A model generated the notes under the pieces. That model did no database searches. It saw only the letters and a program-made list of their open reading frames with translations, and was not told where the DNA came from. From Saccharopolyspora gloriosae (GTDB lineage Bacteria > Actinomycetota > Actinomycetes > Mycobacteriales > Pseudonocardiaceae): 64,000 bases of DNA. Position numbers and translations under genes: made by a program. Location: assembly GCF_014203325.1 (NCBI RefSeq), contig NZ_JACHIV010000001.1, positions 1,985,501-2,049,500 of the forward strand, read 5' to 3'. Below are positions 1 through 11,510 of the stretch, piece by piece. How positions within the stretch are numbered: position 1 is the stretch's first letter; each line of letters starts with the position of its first letter.

Positions 1-3000
1 CTGATGCGCGCGGAACTGGACCGGCCGGTGGACTTGGCGACCGGCCCGCTGTTCGGGGCGGAGGTGCTGCGCATCGCCGACGACCGGCACCTGCTGTTCC
101 AGTGGGTGCACCACATCGCGCTCGACGGCGTCGGCATGACGCTGTTCTCCCAACGGGTCTCGGAGATCTACGCGCACCGCGTCGCGGGTGAGCCCGTGCC
201 CGCCTGCCGCTGGGCGTCGTCGGCCGCGCTGCTGTCCGAAGAGGACGAGTACCGCCGCGGCGCCGAGTTCGACGCGGACCGGCGGTGGTGGCAGGACCGG
301 CTCGCGGACGGCCCCGGGTTCCTGAGCATGGCGGCGCGTCCGGCCGCGGCCTCGGCGCAGTCGCTGCGGTCGAGCGCCGTCCTGGACGAGTCGGAGTTCG
401 CCGGGATGCGCTCCGCCGCGCAACGGCTCGGGCAGCGCTGGTCAAGGCTGGTCGTGGCGGCCACTGCGCTGCACACCCACGCGGTGACGGGCAGCCGGGA
501 CGTCGTGCTGAGCCTGCCGGTGCCGGGCCGGGCCACCGAGCTCAGCCGCACCGTGCCGTCGATGTCGGCGAACGTGCTGCCGCTGCGGCTGCACGTCGAC
601 CCGGCCGCCACCGCCGGCGAGTTCGTCGAGCAGGTCGCCGCCGAGGTCGCCGGGGTGCAACGCCACCAGCGGTACCGGGGCGAGCGGTTGCGCCGCGAAC
701 TCGGCTATCCCGAGGACGGCCGGGTGTTCTTCGGGCCGGTGGTGAACATCCAGAAGTTCGCCTACGGCCTGCGCTTCGGCGACTGCTCGGCGAGCGTGCA
801 CAACGTGCAGGCCCCGCCGTCGGAGGACTTCTCCGTGGTCGCCTACGACCGGGGTGACGGGGAGCTGCGGTTCGACTTCGACGCGAATCCCGCCAACCAC
901 GACGAGCAGCTGCTCGCGGCGGCTCGGGACCGGTTCCAGCGGTTGCTGCGACAGCTGGTGGACGCCCCGGCCGACACTCCGCTGGGCCGGTTCGAGGCGA
1001 TTTCCCGGCAGCAGCGCGCGGAAGTGCTCGCGGCCGGGGCCGGCGCACCGGCGGAACCGATTGCGCGCAACGCGATCGCGCTGTTCGCCGAGCAGGTGCG
1101 CGACCGGCCGGACTCGGTCTCGGTGACCTCGGCCGCCACCGGAGAGCGGTTGACCTACCGCGAACTCGACGCCCGCTCCGCCGCGCTGGCCGCCCGGTTG
1201 GTCGCGGCCGGGGTGGGCGCGGAGTCGCCGGTGGGACTGCTGGTGGAGCGGTCCGCGGACCTGGTGGTGGCGGTGCTGGCCGTGACTCGCGCGGGCGCGG
1301 CCTACGTGCCGCTGCACCGGGGCGACGCGCCCGACCGGCTGCGCACCATCGCGGACACCGCCCGGATCGAGCTGCTGCTCACCGACGTGGCGACCGACGA
1401 CTTCGCCGCGTGGTTCCGGGAACGGGGCCGGGTGCTCGACCTCGCCGAGCCCGCACCGGCGGCGCCGTCGGCGGAGGCCGCGGACCCCGTGCCGGAGCGG
1501 CTCGCGTGCGTGATGTTCACGTCCGGCTCCACCGGCGTGCCCAAGGGCGTCGCGATCACCCACGACAACCTGGTGCGGCTGGCCGCCGACCGGTGGTGGG
1601 CCGAAGGCGGCGCCCAGCGGGTGCTGCTGCACTCGCCGCACGCCTTCGACGCGTTGACCTTGGAGCTGTGGGTGCCGCTGCTCACCGGGGGAGAGGTGGT
1701 GCTGGCTCCGCCGGACGCCGCCGACCTCGGCGTGCTCGGCGAGACCGTCGCCGCCCACGGCATCACCGGGTTGTGGCTGACGGCGGGCCTGTTCGACGCG
1801 CTCAGCGAGGAGAACCCGGCTTGCCTGACCGGGGTGCGCCAGGTGTGGACCGGCGGTGACGTCGTCTCACCCGCCGCGGTGCGCCGGGTGCAGGACGCCG
1901 TGCCGGGGCTGACCGTGATCAACGGCTACGGGCCGACGGAGACGACGGTGTTCGCGACCCGGCAGCCCGTGCCGCCCGGTGCCGCGCTCGACGAGGTGAC
2001 GGTGCCGATCGGGGCGCCGCTGGACGGCAAGCGGGTGCACCTGCTCGACGACGCGCTGCGGCCGGTGCCGCCGGGCGTCGTCGGCGAGGTGTACCTGGCG
2101 GGCGCCGGGGTGGCGCGCGGCTACGTCGGCGCGCCGGGGGCGACGGCGCACCGGTTCGTGGCCTGCCCGTCGGGCCCGCCGGGCGAGCGGATGTACCGCA
2201 CCGGCGACCTGGCCCGGTGGAACTCCGCGGGGCTGCTGGAGTTCGCGGGACGCGCCGACGGCCAGGTGAAGCTGCGCGGCTACCGCATCGAGCTCGGTGA
2301 GATCGACGCCGCGCTGCGCGGTGCGCCCGGGGTGCGGCAGGTCGCGACGGTGCTGCGCGAGGACCGCCCCGGTCGGCGGCGGATCGTGAGCTACGTGGTC
2401 GGGGCGGCCGACGTCGTCGCGCTGGCGGCTCGGGCGGAAGCGGCGCTCCCGGCGTTCATGGTGCCCTCGGCGATCGTCCCCGTGGACGAATTGCCGTTGA
2501 CCCGCAACGGGAAGCTGGATCGCGACGCGCTGCCGCCGCCCGCCGGTGCGAGCGCGGAAGTGGCGGCGACGGCGTCCGCGACCGACGCCGAGCAGGTGCT
2601 GCGGAGCCTGGTGGGCGAGGTGCTCGGGCTCGCGGACGTGGCGCCGGAGGCGGACTTCTTCGAGCTCGGCGGCGACAGCATCACGGCGATCCAGTTCGCC
2701 AGCCGGGCACGGCGGGCGGGCTTCGGGATCGGCACCGCCGACGTGTTCCGGCATCCCACTGCCGCCGCGCTGGCCGGACACGCCGGAGCTCCCGCCGCGC
2801 CGGTGCGCCGCGACGCCGCGCCGGACCGGGGGCCGCTGCCGCTGACCCCGATCATGCACTGGTTCCGGGAGCTGGGCGGCTCGGTGGCGGGCTTCGCGCA
2901 GTGCGCGGTGCTGCGGACCCCGGCCGGGTTCGGCGAGGACGCGATGCGCACCGTGCTGCGCGCCGTGGTGGCACAGCACGACATGCTGCGATTACGACTG

Positions 3001-6000
3001 TCGACAGCGGACGGATTGTGGTCGCTGGCGATCGCCGAGGACGCGGAGTGCGAGTTCGAGCGCGAGGACGTGCGCGGCCTGGGGGACGCGCAGCTGCGGG
3101 AGCTCGCCGCCGAGCGCGCCCGCTCGGCGCAAGCGGACCTGGACCCCGCCGCGGGCCGCGTCGTGCGGGCCGTGTGGCTCGACGCCGGTGCCGAGCCGGG
3201 CACGCTGGTGCTGGCCGTGCACCACCTCGCCGTGGACGGGGTGTCCTGGCGCATCCTGCTCGACGACCTGCGCGACGCCGGGCGCGCCGTCGCCGACGGG
3301 CGGGAGCCGCGGCTGGAACCGGTCGGCACGTCCTTCGCGGAGTGGGCGCGCGCCTCGGGTTTGCGGGCGCAGCAAGCGGAAGTGCAGGCGGAACATCCAC
3401 TGTGGAGGGAGCTGGTAGCCGTCTCCGACCCGCCGCTGACCGCACGGCCGCTGTCGCCGGAGGCCGATCTGGAGTTCACCCGCGCGCACCGGTCCCTGAC
3501 GCTGTCCGCCGAGGTCACCGGTGAACTGGTGCACCGCGCTGCCGCGGTGTTCGGCTGCCCGGTGGACACCGTGCTGCTCGCCGCGTTCGCGCTGGCAGTG
3601 ACCGGCCACCCGTGCGCCGGGGACGCGGTGCTGGTGGACGTGGAGCGCCACGGCCGGGAGGAGTTCGCCGACGACCAGGACCTGTCCCGCACCGTCGGCT
3701 GGTTCACCACCCGGTTCCCGGTGCGGTTCGACCTGCGCGGCGCGCGGCCCGAGAGCGCGGGCTGGGACGAACCGGTCGAGCGGGTCCGCGCCGCGCTGGA
3801 TTCGGTGCCGCGCAACGGGATCGGTCACGGCCTGCTGCGCCACCTCAACCCGCAGACCGCGCCGGAGCTGGCCGCTGGGACCCGCCCGCAGCTCGGGTTC
3901 AACTACCTCGGGCGCTTCGACACCGCGGCCGAGCAGGAATGGGGGCCGCAGCCGTGGTCGGGCGTGCTCGGCTCGGCGATGCCGCCGGGCCTGCCGCTGA
4001 CGCACCCGATCGAGCTCGACTCGCTGATCACCGATGGCGCCGACGGCCCGCGGCTGACCGCCAACTGGTCCTGGGCCGGCGAACTCGTGCCGGAGCACGA
4101 GGTCGACGAGCTCGCCCGGCGCTGGTTCGAGGTGCTCACCGAGCTGGCCGCCGAGGCGCGGCACCGCACCGACCGCGACGGCGGCGAGGTGCTGGCGCTG
4201 CCGCCGCTGGCGCAGGGACTGCTGTTCCACTCGCTGTTCGACCGCGACGGCGCCGATCCGTACCTGGTGCAGTTCGGGTTCGAGCTGACCGGCGCGCTCG
4301 ACGCCGCGGCCCTGCGCGGTGCGGTGCACGCGCTGCTGCGCAGGCATCCGCAGCTCACCGCCGGTTTCCGGCACGGCACCGACGGCGTCCCGGTGCAGGT
4401 GTGGCCGTCCCGGTTCGGCGTCGACTGGACCGAGCTCGACGCGCCCGCCGAGGCCGACGTCACCCGCTACCTCGACGCGGACCGCGCCCGCCGCTTCGAC
4501 CTGGCCGAACCGCCGGTGCTGCGCGCCGCGCTGCTGCGCACCGGCCCGGATCGGCACGTGTTCGTGCTGACCACGCACCACATCCTCATCGACGGCTGGT
4601 CGATGCCGATCCTGATCCGGGACATGTTCGCGCTGTACGCGGACGAGCCGCTGCCGGACCCGGTGCCCTACCGCGCTTTCCTGGACTGGATGGCGCGGCA
4701 GGACTCCGCCGCGCACGAGTCCGCGTGGCGCGCGTTCCTGTCCGATGTGGACGAACCGACGCTGGTGGCCGCACCTGGCGCAGGCGATGCGCGGCACGGC
4801 CGGGTGCACCACGAGCTCGACGCCGCCACGACCGAGCGGATCCGGCGGGCCGCACGCGGGCACGGGCTCACCTTCAACACCCTCGTGCAGCTCGCCTGGG
4901 GCGTGCTGCTGGGGTTGTTGACCGGGCGCGACGACGTGGTCTTCGGCGCCACCGTCTCCGGCCGCCCGGCCGAGCTGCCCGGCGTGGAGGACGTCGTCGG
5001 GCTGCTCATCAACACGGTGCCGGTCCGGGTGCGCCTCGGCGCGGACCGCACCGTGGCCGAGGCGCTGGCCGAGCTGCGCGAGCAGCAGCTCGCGGTGCTG
5101 GAGCACCAGCACGTCGACCTGACCCGGCTGCAGGCCATCGCCGGGCACGGCGAGCTGTTCGACACGGTCCTCGTGTTCGAGAACTACCCGCCGGAGCGGG
5201 AGGACGCGCAGCGGCACCTGCGGGAACCGCGGATCACCGACCTGCGGGTGTCCGACGGCACGCACTACCCGCTGTCGCTGATCGTGCTGCCCGGCGACCG
5301 GCTCGGCTTCCGGCTGGACCACCGCGCCGACGTCGCCGACGAACCCGCCGCGCGCCTGCTGCTGCACCGGCTGGGCGCGCTGCTGGAACGGCTCGGCGCG
5401 GCACCGGCCGCGCGGCTGGGCGAGATCGACCTGCTGCTGCCCGGCGAGCACCGCGAACCCGCGCCGCTGCCGGAGGTTCCGGGAGGCGTGCTGACGGAGC
5501 TGTTCGAGCGGCACGCGGCGGCACGCCCGGACGCGCCCGCGGTCTCCTGCGGGCAGCGGCGGCTCACCTACGGCGAGCTCAACGCGCGGGCGAACCGGCT
5601 CGCGCGGGAGCTGACGTCGCGCGGCGCGGGACCGGGGCGGCTGGTGGCGCTGGCGCTACCGCGCGGCACCGAACTCGTGGTCGCGCTGCTGGCGGTGCTG
5701 AAGTCCGGCGCGGGCTACCTGCCGCTGGACCCGGCGTACCCGGCGGAGCGGTTGCGCGCCACGCTGGCCGACGCGGATCCGCGGCTGGTGCTGGCGGTGC
5801 GGGACACGGCCGATGCGCTGCCCGCGGAGGCGGCGCCGCTGGTGCTCGACGACGCGGCGGTCGCGGCGGCCGTGGACGTGCGGGCCGGCGGCGACCTCGC
5901 GGTCCCGATCGGGCCGGGCGACACCGCCTACGTCATCTACACCTCCGGGTCGACCGGCGCGCCGAAGGGCGTGGTCGTCACGCACGACAACGTGCACCGG

Positions 6001-9000
6001 CTGCTGGAGGTCACCGACCGGCACTTCGGATTCGCCGCGGACGACGTGCACACCCTGTTCCACTCCTACGCGTTCGACATGTCGGTGTGGGAGCTGTGGG
6101 CCGCGCTCGGGCGCGGCGGGCGGCTCGTCGTGGTGCCGTTCGAGGTGAGCCGGGCGCCGGGGGAGTTCCGGGCGCTGCTGGAGCGCGAGCGGGTCACCGC
6201 GCTGTCGCAGACCCCGTCGGCGTACTACCAGCTCGTCGAGGCCGGTGCCGAGCCGGAGTCGGTGCGCAGCGTGGTGCTGGCGGGCGAGGCGCTGGACCCG
6301 GCGCGCGTCCGGGACCGGATCGCGGCGGACGCGCCGCGCGTGATCAACATGTACGGGATCACCGAGACCACCGTGCACACCACGTACGCGGAACTGCGCG
6401 ATCCGGCGGAGACGCGCAGCGTCGTCGGCACCGGGCTCGACGACCTGCGGCTGCACCTGCTCGACCGCGCGCTGCGGCCGGTGCCGCCGGGGTGCCCCGG
6501 TGAGCTCTACGTCGCGGGTCGCGGCGTGGCGCGCGGCTACCTCGGGCGCCCCGGGCTCACCGCGAGCCGGTTCGTGGCCGACCCGTTCGGGCCGCCCGGC
6601 ACCCGGATGTACCGGTCCGGCGACCTGGCCCGGTTCCTGCCGGACGGCTCGCTGGAATACCTGGGTCGCGTCGACCAGCAGGTGCAGGTGCGCGGGTTCC
6701 GCATCGAACCGTCCGAGGTCGAGCACGTCCTGGAGCAGCACGAGTCCGTCGCCCGAGCCGTGGTGCTCGCCCGCGAGGACGACGCGGGCGGGCCGCGCCT
6801 GGTGGCCTACGTGGTGCTCGCGGCGCAGGTCGAACCGGCGGTGCTGCTCGACCACGCGGCGGCCGTGTTGCCGCGGCACATGGTGCCGTCGTTCGTGCTG
6901 CCGATCGGCGAGATCCCGTTGACGCCCAACGGGAAGCTGGACCGCCGCGCGCTGCCGAGCCCGGTGTCCGGGCGGGCGCCGGGACGACCGCCGAGCACCC
7001 CGGCGGAGCGGTTCCTGTGCGAGGCGTTCGCCGCGACGCTGGGCGTGCCCGGCATCGGGGTGGAGGAGGGGTTCTTCGACAGCGGCGGGCATTCGCTGCT
7101 GGCCACCCAGCTGATCAACCGGATCCGCTCCGGGCTGGGCGTCGAGCTCGACATCCGCACCCTGTTCGACGCGCCGACGGTGGCCGAGCTGGCCCGCCGC
7201 ATCGCCGACCGGGCCGAGGCGACCCGGCCGCGGCTGCGCGCGGGCAGGCGTCCCGAACGCGTCCCGCTCTCACCCGCGCAACGCCGGTTGTGGTTCATCA
7301 GCGGGTTCGACGAGTTCGGCGCCACCTACAACCTGCGGTTCGCCCACCGGATCCGCGGTGAGCTGGACCCGGACGTGCTGCGGGAGGCGTGGCGGGACGT
7401 GGTGGCCCGCCACGAGGTGCTGCGCACCGTGGTCGCGGAAGCGGAAGACGGCCCGTGGCAACGGGTTCTGCCCGCGGAGTCGCTGCGCTTCGAGCACGTC
7501 GAGGTGTCCGGGCAGGAGCTGGCGCAGCGGTTGGACGCCGACTCCGCGCACCGCTTCGACCTGGCGGCGGAACCGCCGCTGCGCGTCACCCTCTACACCT
7601 CCGCTCCCGGCGAGCACGTGCTGCTGATCCTGCTGCACCACATCGCCGCCGACGGCTCCTCGTTCGCCCCGCTGAGCCGCGACCTGTCCCGCGCCTACCG
7701 CGCGCGGACCGGCGGTGCTGCTCCACAGTGGACGTCGGATCCGGTGCAGTACGCCGATTTCACGCTGTGGCAGCGGGACATCGGCACCGACCACCAGATC
7801 GAGCACTGGACGCGGGCGCTCAAGGGCGCCCCGGAGCAGTTGGCGCTGCCTGCCGACCACCCGCGTCCGACGGCCTCCGCGCACGTCGGGGAGACCGTCG
7901 AGATCGAGTTCGACGCCGGCCTGCACGCGGCGGCGACTCGGCTCGCCCACGACCACGACGCCAGCCTGTTCATGGTGCTGCACGCCGCGCTCGCGGTCCT
8001 GCTGCACCGCCACGGGGCCGGTGCCGACCTGCCCATCGGCACCCCCGTCGCCGGCCGGGGCGACGACGCGCTGCACGACGCGGTCGGCTGCTTCGTGAAC
8101 ACCGTGGTGCTGCGCGCGGACCTGTCCGGGCAGCCCTCCTTCGGCGAGCTGCTGCGGCGGATCCGGTCGGTGGACCTGGACGCGTTCGACCACCAGGACC
8201 TGCCGTTCGAGCGGCTCGTCGAAGTGCTGCGCCCGGCGCGTTCGCTGGCGCACCACCCGATCTTCCAGGTGATGCTGGCCTTCCAGGACACCCCGCCCAC
8301 CGAGTTCGACCTGCCCGGCGCGACCGTCGAATCCCTGTCGCTGCACGGTTCCTCCTCGCGGATGGACCTGCTGTGGAGCCTGCGTCCCGACCACGACGAG
8401 CGCGGCGCGCCCGCCGGGATCGGCGGCGTGCTGGAGTACGACGCGGAGCTGTTCACCCCGGCCACCGCGCGGGCGCTCATCGGCCGCCTGGAACGGCTGC
8501 TGCGCGCCGCCACCGCCGAACCGCGGCGGTGCATCGCCGAGCTGCCGGTGCTCACCGAGGCCGAAGGCGCCGCACTGGCGCTCCAGGCGAAGCGCACCGC
8601 ACGGGAGGTGCCGGAGGGCACGACGCACGCGCTGTTCGCCGCCCAGGTCGCCCGCGCGCCGGAGGCGGTGGCGCTGATCCACGGCGATCGGGAGCTGACC
8701 TACCGGCAGGTCGCCGAACGGGTCGACCGGATCGCCGCGGAACTCACCGCGCGCGGCGCCGGGCCGGGCCGGCTCGTCGCGCTCGGCCTGCGCCGCGAAC
8801 CCGACCTGCTCGCGGCGATGCTCGCGGTGACCGCCGTCGGTGCCGCCTACCTGCCCTACGACCCGGACCTCCCGCGTCGGCGGATCGCGGACGTGCTCGC
8901 CGACGCGCGCCCGGCCCTCGTCGTCACGCACGACGACACCGGAGCGCTCACCTGCGAGGACGGCCCCGATGAGCCGGGTCCGGTGCCGCCCGGCACCGCG

Positions 9001-11058
9001 TACGTGATCTACACGTCGGGCTCCACGGGCAGGCCGAAGGGCGTGGTCGTGCCGCACGACGCGGTGCTCAACCTGCTGTGCTCGCTGCGCGAACGGCTGC
9101 ACCTCGGACCGCACGACCGGGTCCTGGCGACCGCGCCCGCCGGGTTCGACATGTCGGTGCCGGAGCTGTACCTGGGTGTGGTCACCGGTGCCGCGGTGGT
9201 GCTCGCCGGACGGGACTTCACCCGCGACCCCGCGCTGCTGCTCGACCTCGTCGACCGGCACGAGGTGCGCGCGATGCAGGCCACGCCGTCGCTGTGGCAC
9301 GCGCTGCTCGCGCAACGACCGCGGGACCTGCGCGGCGTGCGGGCCGTGATCGGCGGCGAGTTCGTGCCCGGCCCGCTGGCGGAGCGGCTCGGCGAGCTCG
9401 GCTGCGAGGTGATCGCCTGCTACGGCCCCACCGAGACCACGGTGTGGTCCACCGCGCACCAGGTGGAAGGGGCGCAACCGGCGGCGGTGCCGCTCGGGAA
9501 CCCGCTGTGGAACACCGGTTGCCACGTGCTCGACCGGTGGCTCAACCCGGTGCCGCCCGGAGTCGTCGGCGAGCTCTACCTCGCCGGGCGCGGCGTGGCC
9601 ACCGGCTACCTGCACCGCACCGCGCTCACCGCGCACCGGTTCGTCGCGGACCCGTTCGGGCCGCCCGGAACCCGCATGTACCGCACCGGCGACCTCGCCT
9701 CCCGCGACGGGGACGGCGTGCTGCGCTTCCACGGCCGCGACGACGACCAGATCAAGATCCGCGGCCACCGGGTGGAACTCGGCGAGATCGAGGCGGTGCT
9801 CACCGAACATCCGCAGGTGCGGGCGGCGGCCGTCGCGGTGCACGACCACGACGCCCACGACCGCAGGCTCGTCGGGCACCTGGTGGCGCCCGGCGCGGAC
9901 CTGGACTCGGTGCGCGCGCACCTGGCGGACCGGCTGCCCGCCTACATGGTCCCGTCCCGGCTGCTGACCACTCCGGAACTCCCGTTGTCGCACAACGGAA
10001 AACTGCTGCGTGACCGGCTGCCCGACCCCGGCCGGGAGGTGGTCGAACCCGAACCGGCCGGAACGGCGGCGCAGCAGGCGATGTGCGCGGTGTTCGCCGA
10101 CGTGCTCGGCGTGGCGCGGGTCGGGCACCGGGACAACTTCTTCGCGCTCGGCGGGCACTCGCTGCTCGCGGTGCGCCTGGTGGACCGCGTCGAAGCGGAG
10201 TTCGGCGTCCGGCCGCACATCCGCGACGTGTTCGCCGCCGCCACCCCCGCCGACCTGGAACGGGTGCTCGGCACCGCCGGGCCCGCCGGTCACCTGGTGC
10301 CGCTGCGCACCGGGGGCGACGCGCCACCGGTCGTCTGCGTGCATCCGCTGAGCGGCCTGGCCTGGCTGTACTCGGGGCTGCTGGCGCACCTCGACCCCGC
10401 GCACCCGGTGTACGGGTTGCAGGGGCTCGGTGCGGGCGGAGTGGCGGACCTGCCGGGCGACGTCGACGCGATGGCCGAGCGCTACCTCGCCGAACTCCGG
10501 GAGGTGCACCCGGAAGGACCGTACCACCTGGTGGGCTGGTCGTTCGGCGGGCTGGTGGCGCACGCGATGGCGGCGCGGCTCGGAACCGAGGCCGGGCAGC
10601 TGTGCCTCATCGATCCGCCGCTCGGCGGCGGAGCCACCGACGACGACTCGCTCGACCTGCAGCGGATCCACCGCGTGCTGCTCACCTCCATCGGCCGCGA
10701 CGACGACGTGCCGCACTCGTTCGCCGAGGTGTCGGCCGCGCTGCGCCAGGAGGGCAGCGCGCTCGCCGAACTCACCGAGCAGGACATCGCCGACCTCGTC
10801 GAGGTGTCCCGGCACAACGCGAGCCTGCTGCCCGGACACCGTCCCGGTCACCACACCGGCCCGACCGTCCACATCGGAACCCCGGACGGCCCGGGTCCGC
10901 AGCGCTGGCGCCCGCACCTGGACGGGCCGTTCACGACGTACCGGCTCGACCACCCGCACCACCTGGTCATGCAACCGCGCCACGTCGGCGAACTCGGCGC
11001 GATCCTGCGCGACCACCTGCGCGAGCACACCGAACACGAGGAGGACCGGCGGTCATGA
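1..11058 (+). CDS. Nonribosomal peptide synthetase, terminal three modules plus thioesterase (5' end outside window)
   Basis: The frame is open from the first base, so the N-terminus is missing. Visible order by residue (counted from base 4): partial condensation domain (HHIALDGVG near 36); adenylation A1 (360-850); carrier (FFELGGDSI near 886); epimerization ([10 protein letters not shown] near 1073, FNYLG near 1300); condensation (HHILIDGWS near 1526); A2 (1833-2330); carrier (FFDSGGHSL near 2357); condensation (HHIAADGSS near 2546); A3 (2877-3330); carrier (FFALGGHSL near 3379); thioesterase (GWSFGG near 3511). Specificity residues read by eye are DALWWGGVFK (A1, valine-like), DMWSVAMVHK (A2, perhaps threonine-like) and DMPQIGCVWK (A3, perhaps glycine-like); these are tentative. 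The epimerization domain implies the first of the three residues is D-configured. The thioesterase makes this the chain-terminating subunit. The stop overlaps the mbtH start (ATGA). Product unknown. Confidence 0.96.
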   Translation: MMRAELDRPVDLATGPLFGAEVLRIADDRHLLFQWVHHIALDGVGMTLFSQRVSEIYAHRVAGEPVPACRWASSAALLSEEDEYRRGAEFDADRRWWQDRLADGPGFLSMAARPAAASAQSLRSSAVLDESEFAGMRSAAQRLGQRWSRLVVAATALHTHAVTGSRDVVLSLPVPGRATELSRTVPSMSANVLPLRLHVDPAATAGEFVEQVAAEVAGVQRHQRYRGERLRRELGYPEDGRVFFGPVVNIQKFAYGLRFGDCSASVHNVQAPPSEDFSVVAYDRGDGELRFDFDANPANHDEQLLAAARDRFQRLLRQLVDAPADTPLGRFEAISRQQRAEVLAAGAGAPAEPIARNAIALFAEQVRDRPDSVSVTSAATGERLTYRELDARSAALAARLVAAGVGAESPVGLLVERSADLVVAVLAVTRAGAAYVPLHRGDAPDRLRTIADTARIELLLTDVATDDFAAWFRERGRVLDLAEPAPAAPSAEAADPVPERLACVMFTSGSTGVPKGVAITHDNLVRLAADRWWAEGGAQRVLLHSPHAFDALTLELWVPLLTGGEVVLAPPDAADLGVLGETVAAHGITGLWLTAGLFDALSEENPACLTGVRQVWTGGDVVSPAAVRRVQDAVPGLTVINGYGPTETTVFATRQPVPPGAALDEVTVPIGAPLDGKRVHLLDDALRPVPPGVVGEVYLAGAGVARGYVGAPGATAHRFVACPSGPPGERMYRTGDLARWNSAGLLEFAGRADGQVKLRGYRIELGEIDAALRGAPGVRQVATVLREDRPGRRRIVSYVVGAADVVALAARAEAALPAFMVPSAIVPVDELPLTRNGKLDRDALPPPAGASAEVAATASATDAEQVLRSLVGEVLGLADVAPEADFFELGGDSITAIQFASRARRAGFGIGTADVFRHPTAAALAGHAGAPAAPVRRDAAPDRGPLPLTPIMHWFRELGGSVAGFAQCAVLRTPAGFGEDAMRTVLRAVVAQHDMLRLRLSTADGLWSLAIAEDAECEFEREDVRGLGDAQLRELAAERARSAQADLDPAAGRVVRAVWLDAGAEPGTLVLAVHHLAVDGVSWRILLDDLRDAGRAVADGREPRLEPVGTSFAEWARASGLRAQQAEVQAEHPLWRELVAVSDPPLTARPLSPEADLEFTRAHRSLTLSAEVTGELVHRAAAVFGCPVDTVLLAAFALAVTGHPCAGDAVLVDVERHGREEFADDQDLSRTVGWFTTRFPVRFDLRGARPESAGWDEPVERVRAALDSVPRNGIGHGLLRHLNPQTAPELAAGTRPQLGFNYLGRFDTAAEQEWGPQPWSGVLGSAMPPGLPLTHPIELDSLITDGADGPRLTANWSWAGELVPEHEVDELARRWFEVLTELAAEARHRTDRDGGEVLALPPLAQGLLFHSLFDRDGADPYLVQFGFELTGALDAAALRGAVHALLRRHPQLTAGFRHGTDGVPVQVWPSRFGVDWTELDAPAEADVTRYLDADRARRFDLAEPPVLRAALLRTGPDRHVFVLTTHHILIDGWSMPILIRDMFALYADEPLPDPVPYRAFLDWMARQDSAAHESAWRAFLSDVDEPTLVAAPGAGDARHGRVHHELDAATTERIRRAARGHGLTFNTLVQLAWGVLLGLLTGRDDVVFGATVSGRPAELPGVEDVVGLLINTVPVRVRLGADRTVAEALAELREQQLAVLEHQHVDLTRLQAIAGHGELFDTVLVFENYPPEREDAQRHLREPRITDLRVSDGTHYPLSLIVLPGDRLGFRLDHRADVADEPAARLLLHRLGALLERLGAAPAARLGEIDLLLPGEHREPAPLPEVPGGVLTELFERHAAARPDAPAVSCGQRRLTYGELNARANRLARELTSRGAGPGRLVALALPRGTELVVALLAVLKSGAGYLPLDPAYPAERLRATLADADPRLVLAVRDTADALPAEAAPLVLDDAAVAAAVDVRAGGDLAVPIGPGDTAYVIYTSGSTGAPKGVVVTHDNVHRLLEVTDRHFGFAADDVHTLFHSYAFDMSVWELWAALGRGGRLVVVPFEVSRAPGEFRALLERERVTALSQTPSAYYQLVEAGAEPESVRSVVLAGEALDPARVRDRIAADAPRVINMYGITETTVHTTYAELRDPAETRSVVGTGLDDLRLHLLDRALRPVPPGCPGELYVAGRGVARGYLGRPGLTASRFVADPFGPPGTRMYRSGDLARFLPDGSLEYLGRVDQQVQVRGFRIEPSEVEHVLEQHESVARAVVLAREDDAGGPRLVAYVVLAAQVEPAVLLDHAAAVLPRHMVPSFVLPIGEIPLTPNGKLDRRALPSPVSGRAPGRPPSTPAERFLCEAFAATLGVPGIGVEEGFFDSGGHSLLATQLINRIRSGLGVELDIRTLFDAPTVAELARRIADRAEATRPRLRAGRRPERVPLSPAQRRLWFISGFDEFGATYNLRFAHRIRGELDPDVLREAWRDVVARHEVLRTVVAEAEDGPWQRVLPAESLRFEHVEVSGQELAQRLDADSAHRFDLAAEPPLRVTLYTSAPGEHVLLILLHHIAADGSSFAPLSRDLSRAYRARTGGAAPQWTSDPVQYADFTLWQRDIGTDHQIEHWTRALKGAPEQLALPADHPRPTASAHVGETVEIEFDAGLHAAATRLAHDHDASLFMVLHAALAVLLHRHGAGADLPIGTPVAGRGDDALHDAVGCFVNTVVLRADLSGQPSFGELLRRIRSVDLDAFDHQDLPFERLVEVLRPARSLAHHPIFQVMLAFQDTPPTEFDLPGATVESLSLHGSSSRMDLLWSLRPDHDERGAPAGIGGVLEYDAELFTPATARALIGRLERLLRAATAEPRRCIAELPVLTEAEGAALALQAKRTAREVPEGTTHALFAAQVARAPEAVALIHGDRELTYRQVAERVDRIAAELTARGAGPGRLVALGLRREPDLLAAMLAVTAVGAAYLPYDPDLPRRRIADVLADARPALVVTHDDTGALTCEDGPDEPGPVPPGTAYVIYTSGSTGRPKGVVVPHDAVLNLLCSLRERLHLGPHDRVLATAPAGFDMSVPELYLGVVTGAAVVLAGRDFTRDPALLLDLVDRHEVRAMQATPSLWHALLAQRPRDLRGVRAVIGGEFVPGPLAERLGELGCEVIACYGPTETTVWSTAHQVEGAQPAAVPLGNPLWNTGCHVLDRWLNPVPPGVVGELYLAGRGVATGYLHRTALTAHRFVADPFGPPGTRMYRTGDLASRDGDGVLRFHGRDDDQIKIRGHRVELGEIEAVLTEHPQVRAAAVAVHDHDAHDRRLVGHLVAPGADLDSVRAHLADRLPAYMVPSRLLTTPELPLSHNGKLLRDRLPDPGREVVEPEPAGTAAQQAMCAVFADVLGVARVGHRDNFFALGGHSLLAVRLVDRVEAEFGVRPHIRDVFAAATPADLERVLGTAGPAGHLVPLRTGGDAPPVVCVHPLSGLAWLYSGLLAHLDPAHPVYGLQGLGAGGVADLPGDVDAMAERYLAELREVHPEGPYHLVGWSFGGLVAHAMAARLGTEAGQLCLIDPPLGGGATDDDSLDLQRIHRVLLTSIGRDDDVPHSFAEVSAALRQEGSALAELTEQDIADLVEVSRHNASLLPGHRPGHHTGPTVHIGTPDGPGPQRWRPHLDGPFTTYRLDHPHHLVMQPRHVGELGAILRDHLREHTEHEEDRRS

Positions 11059-11276
11059 CCAACCCGTTCGACGACGAGGACGGCACTTTCCTGGTGCTGC
11101 GCAACACCGAACTCCAGCACTCCCTGTGGCCCGCGTTCGCCGAGGTCCCCGCCGGATGGGACGTCGTGCTCGACGGCGCTACCCGCGAAGCCGCGCTGCA
11201 CTACGTCGAAACCCACTGGACGGACCTCCGGCCTGCGTCCCTTGAACGGCCTGCGTCCGTGGAAGGGCTCGCATAG
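11055..11276 (+). CDS. mbtH: MbtH-like NRPS accessory protein
   Basis: A 73-residue protein of typical MbtH size. It shows the family signatures NPFDDEDG at the N-terminus, [13 protein letters not shown] in the middle and [11 protein letters not shown] at the C-terminal side, with the conserved tryptophans in place. MbtH-like proteins bind NRPS adenylation domains and support their folding and activity. The ATG overlaps the NRPS stop codon as ATGA, so the two are translationally coupled and the partner is almost certainly the upstream synthetase. A dispersed palindromic repeat begins five bases after the stop. Confidence 0.95.
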   Translation: MTNPFDDEDGTFLVLRNTELQHSLWPAFAEVPAGWDVVLDGATREAALHYVETHWTDLRPASLERPASVEGLA

Positions 11277-11281
11277 GGGTG

Positions 11282-11440
11282 GGGTGGCGGAACCTCAGCG
11301 TTCTTCTCGCTGCGGGATCTTTTTCCCGAGTGGCTCCGCCACGAGGGAAAAAGCCGTCCTCGCGAGAAGAACGCTGAGAACCCGCTGGTGGTCGATCTGC
11401 GTGCGTGGTCACTGCTCAGCGGCTTCGCCGCTGACAGGAC
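11282..11440 (+). repeat. Dispersed palindromic element, copy 1 (159-bp form)
   Basis: One of six related elements in the window. The outer stem arms are CTCAGCGTTCTTCTCGC (11294-11310) and its perfect complement at 11362-11378. Between them lies an inner near-palindrome at 11320-11352 that starts with five T and ends with five A. Beyond the outer arm is a third hairpin, CAGCGGC-TTC-GCCGCTG, ending in GACAGGAC. The element sits directly after mbtH in the same orientation. It has no coding potential of its own. Confidence 0.9.
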
Positions 11441-11510
11441 GAAGGAATGAAGGCCTGCTTCGGCTTGACGAGGCTGAGAACGACGGCTATTCGAAACGAG
11501 GTGTTCCGCG

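Noticed and set aside
11282-11440. Open frames inside the palindromic elements, with recurring peptides such as FFPRGGATREKDPAAR and SLRDLFPEWLRHEGK
   Set aside because: They recur only because the DNA element recurs, run through both strands of a palindrome, lack ribosome-binding sites and differ in ends. They are not genes.
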